Assembly: GCA_023411555.1 (NCBI GenBank) | Contig: JAEYOQ010000017.1 | Span: forward strand, 6,921 to 70,920 | Length of the DNA: 64,000 bases | Reading direction: 5' to 3' | DNA from: Bacillota bacterium | GTDB lineage: Bacteria; Bacillota; Clostridia; Lachnospirales; Lachnospiraceae | Shown: in pieces, positions 44,188 through 54,142 of the stretch | Position numbering within the stretch: position 1 is the first letter of the stretch | How the letters are laid out: each line of letters starts with the position of its first letter | Position numbers and translations under genes: made by a program | Notes under the pieces: model-generated | The model's input: the letters and a program-made list of their open reading frames with translations, nothing else | What the model was told of the DNA's origin: nothing | Databases searched by the model: none

Positions 44188-45132
44188 TTAAAACACGGAT
44201 AAAAGTCTTCTCACTGCCATATCTGAATTTACTTTATGGCAAAATAGAATTTCTTCCTGCTCATAGTCCGAAACAAATCTTTCATCTATTTTAATCATTC
44301 CTCTAAAGTCCTTGCTTCCATATTCCACACCTGCGCAAAGCATGCGATACTCGCCTAAGGATGGATTTTCAGCAATGACCATTGCCAAAGGATCATGTAC
44401 GACACAGCGATCCAGGTCTCCATTGGAGGCATTATTAAACTTGAAGTAGAATTCCAAGGCCGATTGGATATACTTCACAATCTCTTTATTTTCATTCGCA
44501 CAATAGTTCTCCAATGATGCCATATCCTGTTTCGTTATATAGGTTTTTGTTGTAACATCGAGGCCAACTACAGTCATATGGAAGCCTGCCCGAAATACAA
44601 TATCCGCCGCCCTTGCATCTCCAAATATATTGGCTTCTGCATAGGGAGTCACATTACCGGGATTGTCCAGTGTTCCACCCATGATAACTAAGCGCTTCAC
44701 TTTATAAGGGAGTCTCGGATCCTTTTCCAGTGCCAATGCGAGATTAGTTAATCGTCCTAAAGCAACAATGATTAGATCCCCCTGCAACTCATTGGCCTTT
44801 CGAAGAATGAAATCCGGAGCGCTTTCCTCTAGTAGTCTTTGTTCCGACTGTGGTAATTCCACGTTGCCGATTCCATTATCTCCATGAATGTGAGTAGGAA
44901 TTGGTCCATACTCACCATCTAGGTTATGGTTTGCCCCAAGGATAACCGGTACCTCATAGCCGCAATTGGATAGCTTAACTAAACGTAATGTGTTCTCCGC
45001 TGCTTGGTGCGAGGATGTGTTGCCGTATACTGTTGTAATACCCTCGACATGGATTTTTTTGCTCTTCAGTGCATAAAGAATTGCAATAGAATCATCAATT
45101 CCGGTATCGCAATCTATTAGAATATGTTTCAT
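44188..45132 (-). CDS. Nucleoside hydrolase (IUNH family)
   Basis: 314-residue enzyme that hydrolyses ribonucleosides to base and ribose. The calcium-binding motif DCDTGIDDSIAI starts at residue 7, as in RihA/B/C, and GGTLDNPGNVTPYAEANI is the usual active-site stretch. Cytoplasmic. Lies between the sugar kinase and deoC. Released ribose could be phosphorylated by the kinase upstream. Base preference is not predictable. Confidence 0.94.
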   Translation of the reverse strand: MKHILIDCDTGIDDSIAILYALKSKKIHVEGITTVYGNTSSHQAAENTLRLVKLSNCGYEVPVILGANHNLDGEYGPIPTHIHGDNGIGNVELPQSEQRLLEESAPDFILRKANELQGDLIIVALGRLTNLALALEKDPRLPYKVKRLVIMGGTLDNPGNVTPYAEANIFGDARAADIVFRAGFHMTVVGLDVTTKTYITKQDMASLENYCANENKEIVKYIQSALEFYFKFNNASNGDLDRCVVHDPLAMVIAENPSLGEYRMLCAGVEYGSKDFRGMIKIDERFVSDYEQEEILFCHKVNSDMAVRRLLSVF

Positions 45133-45152
45133 TATGATTTCTTCCTTTCGAG

Positions 45153-46061
45153 TTACTTTCGTAATCCCTTAAAATTATCTACCTCATCTTTAGTTGGTAT
45201 TGATTGTCCTGCCCCCAGGCGGGTAACAGTAATTGCAGAGGCCCTCGCCGCAATATCCATGGCATTTTCTACCTTCTCACCATTGATCAGACTACCAATG
45301 AAAAAACCGGTAAAGGTATCCCCAGCTGATGTGGTATCCACCGGAGTCACTTTATAGATTTGCTGTTGGACGCAATAATCACCATCTTTATAGATAGAGC
45401 CATCTGCTCCGAGGGTTAAAACTATTTTGGCATTTGGGAAGGTGTTTCCTAATTCCTCAAGTACATCAGCTTCGGAAGCACCAAAATGGCTCCCTCCACA
45501 TAAGCCTTTTGCTTCTACTTCGTTTAAAATCAGATAGTCTACTAAGTGAAGGGGGTATACCCTAATCCTTTCATCAAAGGGCGAAGGATTAAAGATAATC
45601 TTCATTCCAATTTCATGTGCTTTATTCATGATATAACCAATCTCATTAATTTCATTTTGCAGAACTAGAAAATCTCCTTTTTCAAAATGCTGTATGGCTT
45701 CATCAATATCTTCCTTTTGAATCTCATGGTTCGCTCCACCGTATAGTAAGATACAATTCTGACCCTGCTTATCTTTTTGAATAATAGCATGACCGCTAGG
45801 ACCTGGCCTTTTTTTCACAAAGCTGGTATTTACACCAACCTTCTCTAGCATGGCAAGAAGCATCTCGGAGTCATTTGCACCCACTGCTCCGGCATGCCAT
45901 ACCTGGGCACCGCTTTTTCTTAAGGCAATTGATTGATTCAATCCCTTTCCACCACAAAAGACATTTAATTTGATCGATGATAAGGTTTCCTCTGCCTGAA
46001 CGAAATGATCTACATCATATACATAATCAATGTTTAAGGAACCAAAATTTAGTATTTTCAC
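45153..46061 (-). CDS. PfkB family sugar kinase (ribokinase-like)
   Basis: 302-residue kinase. I place the start at GTG 46061, with GGGAGG five bases ahead; the frame extends to ATG 46097 but without a ribosome site, and the family start matches KILNFGSLNIDYVYDVDHF. The N-terminal GGKGLNQSIA motif and C-terminal VDTTSAGDTFTG (anion hole and catalytic Asp) are those of ribokinase. It would make ribose 5-phosphate from ribose released by the nucleoside hydrolase; direct nucleoside phosphorylation is another possibility in this family. Confidence 0.9.
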   Translation of the reverse strand: MKILNFGSLNIDYVYDVDHFVQAEETLSSIKLNVFCGGKGLNQSIALRKSGAQVWHAGAVGANDSEMLLAMLEKVGVNTSFVKKRPGPSGHAIIQKDKQGQNCILLYGGANHEIQKEDIDEAIQHFEKGDFLVLQNEINEIGYIMNKAHEIGMKIIFNPSPFDERIRVYPLHLVDYLILNEVEAKGLCGGSHFGASEADVLEELGNTFPNAKIVLTLGADGSIYKDGDYCVQQQIYKVTPVDTTSAGDTFTGFFIGSLINGEKVENAMDIAARASAITVTRLGAGQSIPTKDEVDNFKGLRK

Positions 46062-46140
46062 CTTAGCCTCCCATGCTGCATCTAATATGCAGCTCAATCA
46101 GTGTGAGTTATGTTTTTAGTAATTCACAGGACTGCCCTTT

Positions 46141-46175
46141 CAAATGTGAATTATGCTTTCATTATTTCACATTTG
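46141..46175 (-). terminator. Stem-loop at the end of the amidohydrolase gene
   Basis: Perfect 10-base stem CAAATGTGAA / TTCACATTTG with a 15-base loop, overlapping the last bases of the amidohydrolase gene. No T-run follows on the minus strand. May protect the upstream mRNA or reduce read-through into the kinase gene. Confidence 0.4.
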
Positions 46176-47522
46176 TATAAATCGATTGAAACGTTGTTCT
46201 GCCTCATACTGAGTCTTCTCTTCATCAATGGTTACTAATTTCCCCTGCTGTACAACTATTTTACCGTTAATAACCGTATAATCAACTGCACCTTTTAGTC
46301 CTACTGTGGCTAAAACTGATTTAGGATCTACCATGGCACCGACTAATTCAAGTCTCTTTGTATTCACCAGGAAGAAGTCTGCTGCCTTACCTATCTCTAT
46401 GGAGCCGATGTCAGATCGACCTAAAATTTTAGCACCTCCAAGGGTTGCAAGCTTCAACATATCATAACCGGTAGGCGCTTGATTGCCATACTGTAATCTG
46501 TGCAGGAGATAACCTGTCCTCATTTCCTCCAAAAGGTTGGAGCCATCATTGCTTGCACTACCATCAACAGCAAGTCCAACCGGTATCCCCAGCTTCAGCA
46601 TCTCTGGAATCCGTGCCACACCGGATGACAGCTTCATATTTGAAATCGGACAATGTGCCACACCGGTCTGAGTCTCGGCAAGACGCTTCAACTCCTCGTC
46701 ATTAAAATGAATTCCGTGAGCAAACCATACATCACTACCGATCCAGCCCAAACTCTCCATGTATTCCAACGGCCTCATGCCATAGGTATTCAGGGTGAAG
46801 TTTTCCTCATCCTTAGTTTCTGCAAGATGGGTATGAAGTCGTACACCCAGACTTCTTGCGAGAACCGCGGATTCCTTCATCAGATCTGGAGTTACGCTAA
46901 AGGGGGAGCAGGGTGCCAAGGCTACCTGGCGCATGGAACCGGTATTGGGGTCATGATATTTTTTCACCAGTCTTTCGGAATCTTTTAAAATAGCATCTGT
47001 TGTCTGAACCACAGAATCCGGAGGCAAGCCGCCATCTTTTTTGCTCAACGACATGCTTCCCCTGGATACGTGCATACGAATGCCCAGCTCTTCTGCCGCC
47101 ATAAACTGCGTCTCAAGCATCTCGTTTCTACCTTCGGGAAATACGTAATGATGATCAAAACAGGTGGTACATCCGTTTTTCATTAATTCACCCATTCCAA
47201 CCAGCGAAGTCGAATGGATTACTTCTTCATCAATGTTTTTCCATAATTCATAAAGCGTGATAAGCCACGGAAAAAGTTCCATGGCTTGCACTTTAGGAAG
47301 ATTACGAGTAAATATCTGGTATAGATGATGATGTGTATTCACTAACCCTGGATACATGCACATATTTGTTGCGTCAAGTACTGTGTCAGCTTCCCATTCT
47401 TTTTTGCTGATGTCAACAATCATACCATTCTCTATGTACATGTTTACATTTTCCATTACCTGATCCTGCGGATCACAGGAAACTAAATAACGTACATTTT
47501 TAACCAATAAAGAATTATTCAT
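46167..47522 (-). CDS. Amidohydrolase, 8-oxoguanine deaminase type
   Basis: 451-residue metal-dependent deaminase of the amidohydrolase superfamily. The start is ATG 47522 with AGGAGG five bases upstream. Metal ligands lie in VNTHHHLYQ (HxH-type), HTHLAET, and the Asp in LAVDGSASNDGSN. FDHHYVFPEG and the ELFPWLITLYELW stretch match 8-oxoguanine deaminases and their relatives (AtzB/TrzN, S-adenosylhomocysteine deaminase). In a nucleoside salvage operon, deamination of an oxidised or normal purine base is the best guess; the exact substrate is inference. Confidence 0.8.
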   Translation of the reverse strand: MNNSLLVKNVRYLVSCDPQDQVMENVNMYIENGMIVDISKKEWEADTVLDATNMCMYPGLVNTHHHLYQIFTRNLPKVQAMELFPWLITLYELWKNIDEEVIHSTSLVGMGELMKNGCTTCFDHHYVFPEGRNEMLETQFMAAEELGIRMHVSRGSMSLSKKDGGLPPDSVVQTTDAILKDSERLVKKYHDPNTGSMRQVALAPCSPFSVTPDLMKESAVLARSLGVRLHTHLAETKDEENFTLNTYGMRPLEYMESLGWIGSDVWFAHGIHFNDEELKRLAETQTGVAHCPISNMKLSSGVARIPEMLKLGIPVGLAVDGSASNDGSNLLEEMRTGYLLHRLQYGNQAPTGYDMLKLATLGGAKILGRSDIGSIEIGKAADFFLVNTKRLELVGAMVDPKSVLATVGLKGAVDYTVINGKIVVQQGKLVTIDEEKTQYEAEQRFNRFIQM

Positions 47523-47566
47523 CATAACCTCCTTGAATACCACTACGTGGTATCTTCTAATTCATT

Positions 47567-47601
47567 ACCATAGAAAGTTCACTAAACGTGCTTTCTATGG
47601 T
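47567..47601 (-). terminator. Stem-loop at the end of phosphorylase 2
   Basis: Perfect 11-base stem ACCATAGAAAG / CTTTCTATGGT, 13-base loop, covering the phosphorylase stop. A second palindrome ATACCAC-TAC-GTGGTAT lies at 47537-47553 before the amidohydrolase start. Probably tunes expression within the island. Confidence 0.4.
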
Positions 47602-48364
47602 TTTCTTCTAAATCCTTCTTGATAATTTCTCTCATTGCTTCAATTCCAACACGAATTGCTCTGTCTTCCCACTCACGAGGATAATCCTTATCATCATTGG
47701 AGTAGCTTTTATAGTTTGTTGCACTTATCATAACAGAGGACATCCTAATACCCAGAGATGCAGCAACTAGAAATAAAGTGGAGCACTCCATACTGGTATT
47801 CGAAGCTCCGCCCTTTTCATAGGCATCCCACTTGTCCCTTAATTCATAATATACCGGTTTTGTCTCCGGTGCAACCTCAGTATAATAAGAATCCTTTGTA
47901 ATGGTTACGCCGATATTATATGGTATATCAAGGCGTTTAGCAGCAGCTTCTAATTCTTTTACCATAGAAAAGTCAGGTACTGCCGGGAATTCCATAGGAA
48001 GATAATGCAGACCTGTCCCTTCCATTCTTACCGCTCCATTTGGAATAACGACATCGCCAATTCTCACTTTGGGTGAAGTAGATGCACAGGATCCAATTCT
48101 CATCATAGTATGTGCTCCACATTCATATAATTCTTCTACTGCGATTGCTGCGGAGGGTCCGCCAATACCGGTGCTAGTAACGGTTACCTTGACCCCATCC
48201 AGTGTTCCGGTATAGGTTAAGAATTCACGATGTTGCGCAATTTTTACCGGATTATCAAAATACTTTGCAATTAGTGCAGCTCGTTCCACACTGCCCGGTA
48301 AAAATACATATTGCCCAATCTGATCCTTGCTGATATTAAGATGCATCATTTTCTTTTCTTCCAT
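47582..48364 (-). CDS. Nucleoside phosphorylase (uridine phosphorylase-like), copy 2
   Basis: 260-residue PNP/UDP family phosphorylase, splitting a nucleoside with phosphate into base and (deoxy)ribose 1-phosphate. Family signature TSTGIGGPSAAIAVEELYE and phosphate-binding MRIGSCAS are present; the ribose-site Met-Glu is in SNTSMECSTLF. It is strikingly close to the phosphorylase at 55177-55944, sharing MMHL/I starts, GIGGPSAAIA, MRIGSCASTS and PNGA-RMEG, so these are recent duplicates. AGGAGG precedes ATG by nine bases. Base specificity cannot be read off. Confidence 0.92.
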   Translation of the reverse strand: MEEKKMMHLNISKDQIGQYVFLPGSVERAALIAKYFDNPVKIAQHREFLTYTGTLDGVKVTVTSTGIGGPSAAIAVEELYECGAHTMMRIGSCASTSPKVRIGDVVIPNGAVRMEGTGLHYLPMEFPAVPDFSMVKELEAAAKRLDIPYNIGVTITKDSYYTEVAPETKPVYYELRDKWDAYEKGGASNTSMECSTLFLVAASLGIRMSSVMISATNYKSYSNDDKDYPREWEDRAIRVGIEAMREIIKKDLEENHRKHV

Positions 48365-48480
48365 GCTATGTAACCTCCTGTGATTCTCTGTTGTGTTATG
48401 TTTATTTAATACAAGACTGCAACTGACATTAAGCCTAATTCAAATGGGGGATATTTTTGAGTACGTAATACTCCGGATAG

Positions 48481-49254
48481 TTAATTATGCTGTTCTTGTT
48501 CAAAACGATAAATAGCTTCCAATACAACCCGTATTTCATCATCCCATCCGTTTGCCAAGCCTGTATTTTCCGTTTCATATATTACGTTACCCGTTACCAG
48601 ATTTCCGGAAACTGCACTAATCATAGCTCCTCTTACCTTCCTACGGTGGCATACGGTATAGAGAGCAGAGCTTTCCATTTCAACGTTTAAGCATCCCAGC
48701 TTGGATAACTTATCAATCCACTCCTCTGTCTCACCATAGAAGGCATCATCGGAAGCATTAATTCCATAATAAACCTTGCCGGATATATCCTTTTGCATAT
48801 CTTTTGCTGTATCAATAATCGCTCGGGTCAGGTCAAAATCTGGTACTGCAGGAAAGCAATCTGGTACATAGAACTTGGAGGTACCTTCATTTTTCATAGA
48901 TGCAGTGGAAATCAGTAGATCGCCGATTTCGATTCCTTCCTGTAGTGCTGCGCTGCTGCCGATGCGAATGAGACATTCTGCACCGATATTAATTAATTCT
49001 TCCGCAGCAATCGCTGCAGAGGGACATCCCATTCCTGTTGAGGTGACAGAAACCTTTACTCCTTTATATGTTCCTGTAAAGGTACGATGCTCTCTGTTAT
49101 TAGCCACAAGCTTAGCATCCTCAAGATATTTGGCTACACGGTCCGAGCGTGCAGGATCTCCCGGTAATAATACATATTTGCCGATATCTCCTGGCTCTAG
49201 ATGGATATGGTATTGCCTCCTACCCATTGTTTTTTCATCTTTATTTAATGACAT
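48481..49254 (-). CDS. Nucleoside phosphorylase (uridine phosphorylase-like), copy 1
   Basis: 257-residue PNP/UDP family phosphorylase, more distant from the other two. Motifs: LLPGDPARSDRVA, TSTGMGCPSAAIAAEEL, RIGSSAA and LNVEMESSALYTV. Closest in style to Udp of enteric bacteria, so uridine is a likely substrate. The start is preceded by AAGGAGG. It follows the permease gene by only four bases, so it belongs to the transporter operon. Confidence 0.92.
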   Translation of the reverse strand: MSLNKDEKTMGRRQYHIHLEPGDIGKYVLLPGDPARSDRVAKYLEDAKLVANNREHRTFTGTYKGVKVSVTSTGMGCPSAAIAAEELINIGAECLIRIGSSAALQEGIEIGDLLISTASMKNEGTSKFYVPDCFPAVPDFDLTRAIIDTAKDMQKDISGKVYYGINASDDAFYGETEEWIDKLSKLGCLNVEMESSALYTVCHRRKVRGAMISAVSGNLVTGNVIYETENTGLANGWDDEIRVVLEAIYRFEQEQHN

Positions 49255-49258
49255 TTTG

Positions 49259-50179
49259 TCATACCTCCTTGCTCCTTTTGTTTTTATTAATCTTCTGAAT
49301 AGAATAAACGGTTAAGCCTAAAATAGTTGCTACATAAGGAAGCATTTGCACAAATTCCGAAGGAATTTGTAACAGCTGCAATATATTGGACAAACCATCA
49401 AAAAACGAAAACACCATAGAAGAAATCAATACCCCGATCGGTGTCGACTGACCCATAGCACATGCTGCAAGAGCGATAAAGCCACGACCTGCTACCATGT
49501 CTCTAGTAAACATGGATAAGTATCCCATGGATAAGTACATGCCGCCTAATCCCACGAGTACGCCACACAATACAATTGCTAAGAACTGAATTTTGGTTAC
49601 ATTCTGTCCAACACTAGAAGCAGCATGGGGGTTTTCCCCAACAGCGCGCATTCGTAACCCCATAGGGGTTCGATATAGGAAGATGGAAATAACTATTACA
49701 AAGAAGAAAGCAATATAGGTAATCGCATTATGACCGGATAGAACATCTCCCAGTACAGGAATATCCTTTATAATTGGAATATTCACTGTAGGAAAGCTAT
49801 AGCTTTTAATAGAGGAGCTTGATCCCTTTTCACCGGTTGCTAATTGGAGTGCAAAGACGGTGAGTCCCCCAGCCATTGTATTAATCGCCGTACCGCATAA
49901 TACAGCATTTGCTTTTAAAATAAGATGAAAATAGGCAAATACCGCGCTGACTATGATTGCAGAACCTACTCCTATAACGATGCCCCAGAACAGATTACCA
50001 CCCCATGCACTACCTAGGACTCCAAACAATGCTGAAATTAGCATAATACCATCCAAGCCAAGATTGACAACACCGGTTCGTTGGCATATTACTGCTCCTA
50101 AGGCAGCTAGTAATATAGGAGTTGCCACTCTGATCCACATAAAAAGGAAGTCAACGATAAAAGAATAATTAATTATCAT
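49259..50179 (-). CDS. Nucleoside ABC importer permease (NupQ-like)
   Basis: 306-residue permease of the BPD_transp_2 (RbsC/YufQ) family with eight or more helices. GAVICQRTGVVNLGLDGIML and GENPHAASSVGQNV are conserved motifs of nucleoside and BmpA-linked permeases. Overlaps the upstream permease gene by 11 bases. With its partner it imports nucleosides delivered by the BMP lipoprotein. Confidence 0.93.
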   Translation of the reverse strand: MIINYSFIVDFLFMWIRVATPILLAALGAVICQRTGVVNLGLDGIMLISALFGVLGSAWGGNLFWGIVIGVGSAIIVSAVFAYFHLILKANAVLCGTAINTMAGGLTVFALQLATGEKGSSSSIKSYSFPTVNIPIIKDIPVLGDVLSGHNAITYIAFFFVIVISIFLYRTPMGLRMRAVGENPHAASSVGQNVTKIQFLAIVLCGVLVGLGGMYLSMGYLSMFTRDMVAGRGFIALAACAMGQSTPIGVLISSMVFSFFDGLSNILQLLQIPSEFVQMLPYVATILGLTVYSIQKINKNKRSKEV

Positions 50180-51260
50180 TTACTACATCTCCTTTCATCC
50201 CTGCTTCTGCCTTTGCAGCTTTTACTATCATACGTTGCTTCCACTTCTTCAATAAAGCTTCTGCAGCAATCATTAAAATCATTACACCTTGAATTATTTG
50301 AACAACCTCACTACTAACATCGCTGTTTCTTGCCATAATATTTGCTCCTACATTAAGATATCCCATGAAAAGTGCAGCTAAGGGAACCATCAATGGATTA
50401 TTCCTCGCAAGCAGAGCAACTGCAATACCAGACCAACCATAGCCAGGTGTTGAAGTCCATTTAAAGCGTGTATACATACCTAATAGCTCAGCTCCGCCCC
50501 CAATACCTGCCAGAGCACCAGCAATTACTTGGGAAACCACCATGATACCAGTCACCTTAATACCGGAATAGTTAGCAAACTTTACATTGTTTCCTGTAAT
50601 TCTTAATTTCATACCAAAGGTTGTACGATAGAGTAATAAATAGATTAAAATACATAAGACAACACCGACGATAATTCCAATATGTATTCTTGTGCCATTA
50701 ATAAAAACCGGCAAGATAGCAGTATCCAAAAATGCGATAGAAGCTAAGCTGGAGCTACTGATCTCACGAAAATAGTAGCTTACCATATAGATTGCAAAAA
50801 ACTGTACCACATAATTAAGCATAAGCGACGTTACAACTTCAGACACCTGCCATTTTAATTTTAGAAGCGCCGGTATCAATGCAACTGTTGCACCCATAAT
50901 TCCTGCTGCCAATAAAGAAACCACGGGATGAATTCCTGCCGGTAGGGGTACAGAGGTAGCAACCATCATGGCTCCCAGGGTACCAATGAAGAAGGCTCCT
51001 TCTGTTATCATGGAAAATTGCCCTGCTCCAAAAATCAGAATTACTGCTAATGCGGTAAACATTAAAGGAGAGGCTGCCTCTACAATATTTCCAATGCGGA
51101 GAAGAGAGGTAAATGGTCCGATAAAGAAGCTGGAAAACGCATTCATTGGATCGGAGCTCGTTGCTAATACGATTAGAGAAACCAAACCGCAGGATACTAA
51201 AATAGTTAGAATTAGCTTTGATATATCGACAATTAGCCGAATTCGTTTATTACTGTCCAT
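50169..51260 (-). CDS. Nucleoside ABC importer permease (NupP-like)
   Basis: 363-residue permease of the same superfamily. GAGQFSMITEGAFFIGTLGA and a KLRITGNNVKFANYSGIKV stretch match YufP/NupP-type partners. About nine hydrophobic helices. Overlaps the ATPase gene by 11 bases and the second permease by 11, showing tight coupling. Confidence 0.93.
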   Translation of the reverse strand: MDSNKRIRLIVDISKLILTILVSCGLVSLIVLATSSDPMNAFSSFFIGPFTSLLRIGNIVEAASPLMFTALAVILIFGAGQFSMITEGAFFIGTLGAMMVATSVPLPAGIHPVVSLLAAGIMGATVALIPALLKLKWQVSEVVTSLMLNYVVQFFAIYMVSYYFREISSSSLASIAFLDTAILPVFINGTRIHIGIIVGVVLCILIYLLLYRTTFGMKLRITGNNVKFANYSGIKVTGIMVVSQVIAGALAGIGGGAELLGMYTRFKWTSTPGYGWSGIAVALLARNNPLMVPLAALFMGYLNVGANIMARNSDVSSEVVQIIQGVMILMIAAEALLKKWKQRMIVKAAKAEAGMKGDVVNDN

Positions 51261-52812
51261 GGCATACCTCCTTAATCTCTTTGTCAGATTGTTTCTCTAT
51301 TCCAAGCATATATTTTCCGAGCTCGAGTTCAGTAATGTTTGATGCATCAGGAAAATACGCTACTATTTGACCTTCATGCATAACAATGATACTATCCGAC
51401 AAGCCCAATACCTCATTTAAATCAGAGCTTACTAAAAGGACGGATTTTTTATCATCCCTCATCTTAATTAATCTCTTACGAATAAATTCGGTCGCGCCAA
51501 CATCAACGCCTCGCGTTGGCTGATTGGCTATAATCACCTTGGGACCGCTGGATAACTCTCTGGCTAATACAGCCTTCTGTATATTACCTCCGGACAGGCT
51601 ATCAATATTAACCTCAGGATTCTTGCATAATACCTGATATTCCTTCACCATCTCTAAGCTATACTGCTGAATTGCACGCCTGTTAATAACTCCGTATTTG
51701 GAAAAAGCTTTTGATGATATCTTATCAGCTAGCATGTTTTCTGTTATAGATAAGGAAGGTGCAACTCCTGTAGTCATACGGTCTTCCGGCACATGTGAGA
51801 CAGAGAGTTCTCTAATCTCCTTAATATTTAGGCCTGATATTTCCTTACCGCACATTTCTATGGTACCAGAGGAGTATTTTATAAGACCAGTGAGTGCTTC
51901 AATTAACTCAGATTGTCCATTGCCTTCCACACCTGCAATCCCAAGAATTTCGCCTTCCCGAAGAACAAAAGATAATTTATTTACACAGGCTTTTCCGTTT
52001 TCACCTACTATAGTTAAATCCTTTACCCGAATTGTTGTGTTCCCAATTTGGGGCCGTTTCTTCTCAATATTAAGGATAACATCCCTTCCCACCATTAGGT
52101 TAGAGATATCCTGCTCAGAGACATCATTGATATCATAGACACCCATCGATGCTCCTTGTCTAATAATCGAAATTCTGTCACATAATTCCTTTACCTCATT
52201 CAGTTTGTGGGAAATAAATATAATGGTATATCCATTCGCACGCAATCTCTTTAATTCCTCAAACAATTCGGTTGTTTCCTGTGGGGTTAATACTGCGGTG
52301 GGCTCATCAAGAATCAGAATTTTAGCTCCTCGAAAAAGGGCTTTCAGGATTTCTACCTTCTGTTTTTGTCCAACCGTCAAATCTTGTATTTTGGTTTTTG
52401 GATTTATTTTTAGATTGAACTTATCCGCCATTTCCTCCACTTGCTTCAAGGCTTGTTTCATATTAATTAAAAGTCCCTTTTTGGGCTCTGCACCAAGAAT
52501 GACATTTTCTGCAACGGTTAACGACGGAACCAGCATAAAATGCTGATGTACCATACCGATACCTAATTCGATAGCCATCTGCGGTGTTGCAATTATCGTT
52601 TTTTTGCCGTTTACGTAGATTTCTCCTGAGGTAGGCTGTTCTTCACCAAAGATAATTTTCATTAATGTCGATTTACCTGCACCGTTTTCACCCGATAGAG
52701 CGTGGATTTCCCCAGCATTAATGGAAAAATTAATCCCCTTATTCGCCATAACACCATTGGGATATACTTTAACAATATTCTCCATCCGCAATACTTCTTT
52801 TTTTGTCTCCAT
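51250..52812 (-). CDS. Nucleoside ABC importer ATPase (NupO-like)
   Basis: 520-residue double ABC ATPase, as in RbsA/YufO-type importers. Domain 1 has GENGAGKST, LTVGQKQKVEI and ILILDEPTAVLTPQE. Domain 2 has the weaker GVEGNGQSE Walker A and LSGGNIQKAVLARE, the usual degenerate second site. Follows the BMP lipoprotein gene, with a strong stem-loop between. Energises nucleoside import. Confidence 0.95.
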   Translation of the reverse strand: METKKEVLRMENIVKVYPNGVMANKGINFSINAGEIHALSGENGAGKSTLMKIIFGEEQPTSGEIYVNGKKTIIATPQMAIELGIGMVHQHFMLVPSLTVAENVILGAEPKKGLLINMKQALKQVEEMADKFNLKINPKTKIQDLTVGQKQKVEILKALFRGAKILILDEPTAVLTPQETTELFEELKRLRANGYTIIFISHKLNEVKELCDRISIIRQGASMGVYDINDVSEQDISNLMVGRDVILNIEKKRPQIGNTTIRVKDLTIVGENGKACVNKLSFVLREGEILGIAGVEGNGQSELIEALTGLIKYSSGTIEMCGKEISGLNIKEIRELSVSHVPEDRMTTGVAPSLSITENMLADKISSKAFSKYGVINRRAIQQYSLEMVKEYQVLCKNPEVNIDSLSGGNIQKAVLARELSSGPKVIIANQPTRGVDVGATEFIRKRLIKMRDDKKSVLLVSSDLNEVLGLSDSIIVMHEGQIVAYFPDASNITELELGKYMLGIEKQSDKEIKEVCHGQ

Positions 52813-52844
52813 CTTTTCACTCCTTAAAAGAACTCTATGGAAAA

Positions 52845-52888
52845 GGGCAATTGCAAAATAATTATGATCCTGTATTTTACAATTGCCC
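52845..52888 (-). terminator. Stem-loop between BMP lipoprotein and ATPase genes
   Basis: Stem GGGCAATTG-AAAATA / TATTTT-CAATTGCCC with one mismatch, followed by TTTTCC on the minus strand. It would keep the binding protein more abundant than the rest of the importer. Confidence 0.65.
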
Positions 52889-52954
52889 CGTGGATTTCAA
52901 TACGATATCGCATCATATAATGGAGTGATATCATATCCAGATATTTCCCTTTGC

Positions 52955-54142
52955 TTATTTCATACTATCACGTAAATTAGATACTTCTTCTGTTGTCATC
53001 TGCATTGCACTGCTTACTACGATCTCACCCTTGATAATGGTTTCCTTCACCTCTTCAAGACTTGCCTTAATATCCTCGGGTACGATGCTGTTATAATTAT
53101 CATTATAAGCCAAGCCTACTGCTCCGCTGTCCAGACCTAAAGAATAAGTCTGATCACAGGTCATAGAACCATCAGCTATCCCCTTCACTGCAGTAACTAA
53201 AGAGTCACCAACATTCTTTAAGGTAGAGGTTAAAATATTCTTTGCGATTTCAGGGGTACTGTCCTTTAGCTGGGTGTATAAGTCTTGATCACAAGCGATA
53301 AGATATTTATCCACGTTGCTTGCTGCAGTTGCAGCTCCGATAATACTTTGAGAAGCCGGAGCATATACAAGTTGCGCTCCTTGGTTATATAACTGAGTTG
53401 TCATTTCTAAACATTTCGGAACATCTTCAAAAGAACCTACATAGGATGTAATCACTCTGATTGATGGATCAACATAAGCTACACCCTCCAAATAACCAAC
53501 TAAGAAGTCATTAATATTAGCAGCGTCCATGGAGCCGATAAAACCTAAGGTTCTTGATGCCGCATCAATTTTGGCATCACCGGAATCGAGCATCTTTGCA
53601 GCTAATACACCAGCCATAAAAGCACCCTGATTTGAATTATAGGTGACACCCATCATATTACCATCAACTACAACATCACGATTCACATCACTATCAAAAA
53701 ATACGTATTTTTTATCCGGATACTGTACGGCTGTATTTTCTGCTACTTCCTTCACTGACCAAGTACCGGCAATGATGACATCCCAGTCTTGTTCAGATAC
53801 ATCCAAAAAATGTCCCTCATAGCTAGTTTCATCACGTCCCATTTCGATTACTTTTACTTCATATCCAAGCTCATCTCTCATCTTATAGAGACCACTTGCC
53901 GCAGAATCATAAAAGCCTTTATCTCCTAAGTTACCATTAACCAGATATACAACCTTAAGTGCTTCAGCGGCAGTTTCCTCACTTGCGGTTTCCGTTGCTT
54001 TAGAAGTATCGGTTGCCTCTGTAACTGTTGTTTCTTCCTGCTTTGCTGGCGTGTCGGTGTTATTGGTATTTGCTTTTCCACATGCGGTAAACATGGTACA
54101 AATAAGAGCACCAGCTAAAATTAGTCCTAAACCTTTTTTCAT
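52955..54142 (-). CDS. BMP family nucleoside-binding lipoprotein (BmpA/NupN-like)
   Basis: 395-residue lipoprotein. The signal peptide ends in FTAC with Cys21; a Thr/Glu-rich linker precedes the ligand domain (about 63-390). VYLVNGNLGDKGFYDSAASG is the standard start of BMP/PnrA domains, which bind purine and pyrimidine nucleosides. Lies between the GntR gene and the ATPase. AGGAGG precedes ATG. Delivers nucleosides to NupP/NupQ-type permeases. Confidence 0.93.
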   Translation of the reverse strand: MKKGLGLILAGALICTMFTACGKANTNNTDTPAKQEETTVTEATDTSKATETASEETAAEALKVVYLVNGNLGDKGFYDSAASGLYKMRDELGYEVKVIEMGRDETSYEGHFLDVSEQDWDVIIAGTWSVKEVAENTAVQYPDKKYVFFDSDVNRDVVVDGNMMGVTYNSNQGAFMAGVLAAKMLDSGDAKIDAASRTLGFIGSMDAANINDFLVGYLEGVAYVDPSIRVITSYVGSFEDVPKCLEMTTQLYNQGAQLVYAPASQSIIGAATAASNVDKYLIACDQDLYTQLKDSTPEIAKNILTSTLKNVGDSLVTAVKGIADGSMTCDQTYSLGLDSGAVGLAYNDNYNSIVPEDIKASLEEVKETIIKGEIVVSSAMQMTTEEVSNLRDSMK